Shown in pieces: positions 41,221 through 43,519 of a stretch of 43,519 nt of DNA. The notes under the pieces are model-generated. The model had not been told where the DNA came from. It saw only the letters and a program-made list of their open reading frames with translations, and did not search any database. A program made the position numbers and the translations under genes. Source of the DNA: Clostridiales bacterium. Its GTDB lineage: Bacteria; Bacillota; Clostridia; Oscillospirales; CAG-272. Each line of letters opens with the position of its first letter. Within the stretch, counting starts at the first letter, position 1. The stretch spans positions 1 to 43,519 of the forward strand of contig JAAYLD010000039.1 in the NCBI GenBank assembly GCA_012522015.1, given 5' to 3'.

Positions 41221-42909
41221 TTATCCCTTAATTTTAATTTTTAAAGAAGCACGCCAGCAAACATACGAGAGTACAAGGGCAAGTGCCGAAACAGCCATCT
41301 GTGCCGCAAAAAGCCACACAACACCGTGTTTTAATATTAAGAAAAATCCAATCCCCATCGATATCGATATGCCCATTCCGGTGAAAACAGTTATCGCCGC
41401 CGCCGCGCTCTGTTTGACAACCTCAGCTTCTGTTTTCCAGTCAAATTTCTGATGCTTGAGGTTTATAAACAATCCGAAACACGACGCAAAGATTGAAAAC
41501 GACGCCGGGACAACTAATGTGAGAATAATATCATACACATCAAACCCAAGCTTTGATCTGCAAATAAGCAACAGTATCCATGATATAAAGACAGCGGGAA
41601 GCAAAAGCGTCAGGTTGACGAGTATTTTGCTGCGGTAAATCTGCGCATTTGTGAGAGGGGCTGATAAAATGTTATAACGCCCTTCTCCCTCAAGCGAAAT
41701 AGATGAAGACGTCGTTGAAGAAAGCATAACAGCAAAAACGAATGCTATCGGCAGCACCTTGAAAATCATCCAGTTGAGGGCAGGATCTGCGATGCCGAAT
41801 ATCTTTTCCAATGGTACAAAGGATACGGCTCCGCCGAACAACAAGACCATTACCGGCCCGATTATGGTATTGAGCACGTAAACGGGGCACGAGAAATAAC
41901 GGCGAAATTCTTTTTTATACAGCGCCATGGTGGGGGATGTCCGCTTGACGTTTACAGCCACCGTTTTTGCCGATGAAAGATCTGTCGGTGTACGCTTTGA
42001 TACAGGCCGCCGCTCCGCCTTCGTCTTTATCGATGTTATATAGGCGTACATCTTCCTGTGGTTTTTATTTAGGAAGAAGATGAGGATGGCAACAGAAACA
42101 ACCGACATTGTAAAAAACAAAAGCCATGACAGTATATCACCTGTAAGCCCGCGGCCTAAAAGGTACGCCGGGTAGTAAGCATACCGCAGCTTCGCAGATA
42201 AAGCCTCGCCCATCTCCGCTATCTTCTCATCATTTGCATACATCCCCATAGTCGATGAAAAACCCATTGCTGCAAATACGAACAAAAGCCCAAAGATGAC
42301 AGTCCCCAGGTTTTTATGGCGGAAACGCGAGGTGATGACAGTAATCACAACTGCCACAAGGCCGCCGATAAAGGTTGGGATGCACGGAAGCAAAAGTATC
42401 GTCGGTATAATCAGAATCCAGAAGTATAACGGTGGTGATATGAGGTAAGCATACATACAAACAGCCGGTAAGAAAACTATTAAGACAAAGAAAAATTCGT
42501 ATATATACTGAGAGATTAGCCGGCTGATGACAATTTCAAAGTTTGATAGGGGAAGCGATGATATAAAGTCGTAATCCTTCGGTGCGAAAAGTGAATTTCC
42601 GCCTCGAAATACTGTTGATATAAGTATCAACATGGCACCGAATGTAGCCATCATCGGTAAAGCGACATCACCGAAACCGACTTTTACAAATGCCTTTGTA
42701 AAGATGCAGATTGTGTAAATCATCATGCCTAAGGCATATATCATCAAAAGTGAATATACTATTAACTTAGTTTTATCGCGGCTGTCACCTTTCAGTGCTT
42801 TTTTCACACCGGCGAAAATTCCTGCTATACGCACTTTGACGATCAGGAGAACTTTATTTTTCACTTTATTTTTTACGCCTTTCGCTGCCACAGGTAAATT
42901 ACTCGCCAT
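41221..42909 (-). CDS. ABC-2 type exporter permease (562 aa)
   Basis: This large permease has about 12 hydrophobic segments in two halves, separated by a cytoplasmic region (about residues 290-325; RRPVSKRTPTDLSS). The two halves each resemble an ABC-2 unit, as in the two-repeat permeases of Firmicutes. The start ATG overlaps the stop of the ATPase gene by 11 bases; GAGG is nine bases upstream. Together the two genes form one exporter whose substrate is unknown. Confidence 0.85.
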   Translation of the reverse strand: MASNLPVAAKGVKNKVKNKVLLIVKVRIAGIFAGVKKALKGDSRDKTKLIVYSLLMIYALGMMIYTICIFTKAFVKVGFGDVALPMMATFGAMLILISTVFRGGNSLFAPKDYDFISSLPLSNFEIVISRLISQYIYEFFFVLIVFLPAVCMYAYLISPPLYFWILIIPTILLLPCIPTFIGGLVAVVITVITSRFRHKNLGTVIFGLLFVFAAMGFSSTMGMYANDEKIAEMGEALSAKLRYAYYPAYLLGRGLTGDILSWLLFFTMSVVSVAILIFFLNKNHRKMYAYITSIKTKAERRPVSKRTPTDLSSAKTVAVNVKRTSPTMALYKKEFRRYFSCPVYVLNTIIGPVMVLLFGGAVSFVPLEKIFGIADPALNWMIFKVLPIAFVFAVMLSSTTSSSISLEGEGRYNILSAPLTNAQIYRSKILVNLTLLLPAVFISWILLLICRSKLGFDVYDIILTLVVPASFSIFASCFGLFINLKHQKFDWKTEAEVVKQSAAAAITVFTGMGISISMGIGFFLILKHGVVWLFAAQMAVSALALVLSYVCWRASLKIKIKG

Positions 42910-43519
42910 CTTCTATCACCTCGAGGAAATATTCTTCGAGTGAAATGCTTCCTACGACATCCTCCATTTTGCCGCTTGCGTATAATTCACCGTTTTTGAT
43001 GACAGCTATTTTGTTGCAAAGTTTTTCTGCAACGTCAAGAACGTGCGTCGAGAAGAAAACAGCGCAGCCTTCATCGCACTTTTCGCGCATTATCTGCTTA
43101 AGATTGTGCGATGCCTTGGGGTCAAGTCCGACAAACGGCTCATCGAGCACAAGAAGCTTCGGGCTGTGAATAAGCGCTGATATTACAACAAGCTTTTGTT
43201 TCATACCGTGCGAATATGAGGAAATTAAATTGTCAAGGACATTATTAATTTCAAATCGGTGTATGTATTGCTCAACAAGCTGCTGGCGCTTTACCGGATT
43301 AACACCGAAAATGTCGCCGATAAAGGCAAGATATTGTGCACCCGTCAAAAATTCATCCGGGGCTGGCGTATCGGGTATATATGCCGTCACCGATTTGCAG
43401 TAAATCGGATCATCCTTAATCGAACGCCCGTCAATGAATATATCGCCCTCTTCAAAATCAAGCGCGCCAATGACAGCACGCATCGTTGTGGTCTTACCGG
43501 CGCCGTTGTGTCCGATGAA
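42899..43519 (-). CDS. ABC transporter ATP-binding protein (5' end missing)
   Basis: This is the ATPase partner of the permease, truncated at the window edge: its first visible residues are FIGHNGAGKTTT, the Walker A motif. The signature SYSHGMKQKLVVI is about residue 100 of the visible part and Walker B LLVLDEPFVGLDP is near 120; the switch His is in FSTHVLD. About 206 residues are visible, so perhaps 30-40 N-terminal residues are missing. Translation is coupled to the permease by an 11-bp overlap. Confidence 0.92.
   Translation of the reverse strand, partial: FIGHNGAGKTTTMRAVIGALDFEEGDIFIDGRSIKDDPIYCKSVTAYIPDTPAPDEFLTGAQYLAFIGDIFGVNPVKRQQLVEQYIHRFEINNVLDNLISSYSHGMKQKLVVISALIHSPKLLVLDEPFVGLDPKASHNLKQIMREKCDEGCAVFFSTHVLDVAEKLCNKIAVIKNGELYASGKMEDVVGSISLEEYFLEVIEDGE

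Noticed and set aside
1..43519. CRISPR arrays, tRNA or rRNA genes, transposases, phage genes and known riboswitches
   Set aside because: I found no repeat-spacer arrays, cloverleaf-like genes, transposase motifs or recognisable riboswitch cores in any gap; short or degenerate RNA genes could still be missed by eye.

Overview
The window looks like part of the chromosome of a strictly anaerobic, endospore-forming member of the Clostridia, probably a gut or plant-fibre-associated relative of the Oscillospirales. The evidence is an oxygen-sensitive class III ribonucleotide reductase with its radical-SAM activase, a SipL-like SPOCS/LysM protein, two CotF-type coat proteins, a SpoVK-like AAA+ ATPase, RNase J instead of RNase E, GGAGG-type ribosome sites and sigma-A-like promoters with 17-bp spacers. 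I see no rRNA, tRNA, CRISPR array, phage or insertion sequence. The exact taxon cannot be fixed from sequence reading alone.

Layout. 65-5346 (+): a small membrane protein, then a four-gene operon (ABC ATPase, ABC-2 permease, GldG-like protein, DUF4340 protein). 5406-8610 (-): three tandem M42 metallopeptidase paralogues. 8776-10783 (+): a GH51 arabinofuranosidase operon with a DUF6171 protein, a 48-codon basic Cys-rich ORF and a terminator. 11017-14622: sporulation block (sipL-like; two coat genes on the opposite strand; spoVK-like). 14783-18097 (-): a GHL10 lipoprotein and a redox operon of trxA, a Crp/Fnr regulator and a truncated ccdA remnant. 18367-21636 (+): a transglutaminase-like surface protein and an M19 dipeptidase. 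21709-22987 (-): a sugar nucleotidyltransferase preceded by an overlapping leader ORF. 23230-25625 (+): a small tail-anchored protein and RNase J, whose long leader carries a candidate intrinsic terminator and a 60-nt hairpin. 25730-28848 (-): a MacB/FtsX-type ABC pair. 28989-32518 (-): the YhaN/YhaO SbcCD-like pair. 32652-34504 (-): aldo/keto reductase and thioredoxin reductase. 34685-38757 (-): nrdD fused to a glutaredoxin domain, nrdG, and a C_GCAxxG_C_C protein. 38882-41123 (+): a DUF6056 membrane protein and thpR. 41221-43519 (-): an ABC-2 exporter permease and its ATPase, cut by the window edge.

How it fits together. A thiol-redox theme recurs: thioredoxin with a Crp/Fnr regulator, thioredoxin reductase, and an NrdD carrying its own redoxin. 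The nrdD promoter has two NrdR-box-like sites 31 bp apart, one filling the -35/-10 spacer. Most of the rest is conserved housekeeping and envelope biology.

The points most worth a second look are the rnj leader, the ccdA remnant, the nrdD control region with its 20-bp palindrome, the 48-codon ORF after DUF6171, and three short leader ORFs that overlap the start codons of downstream genes.
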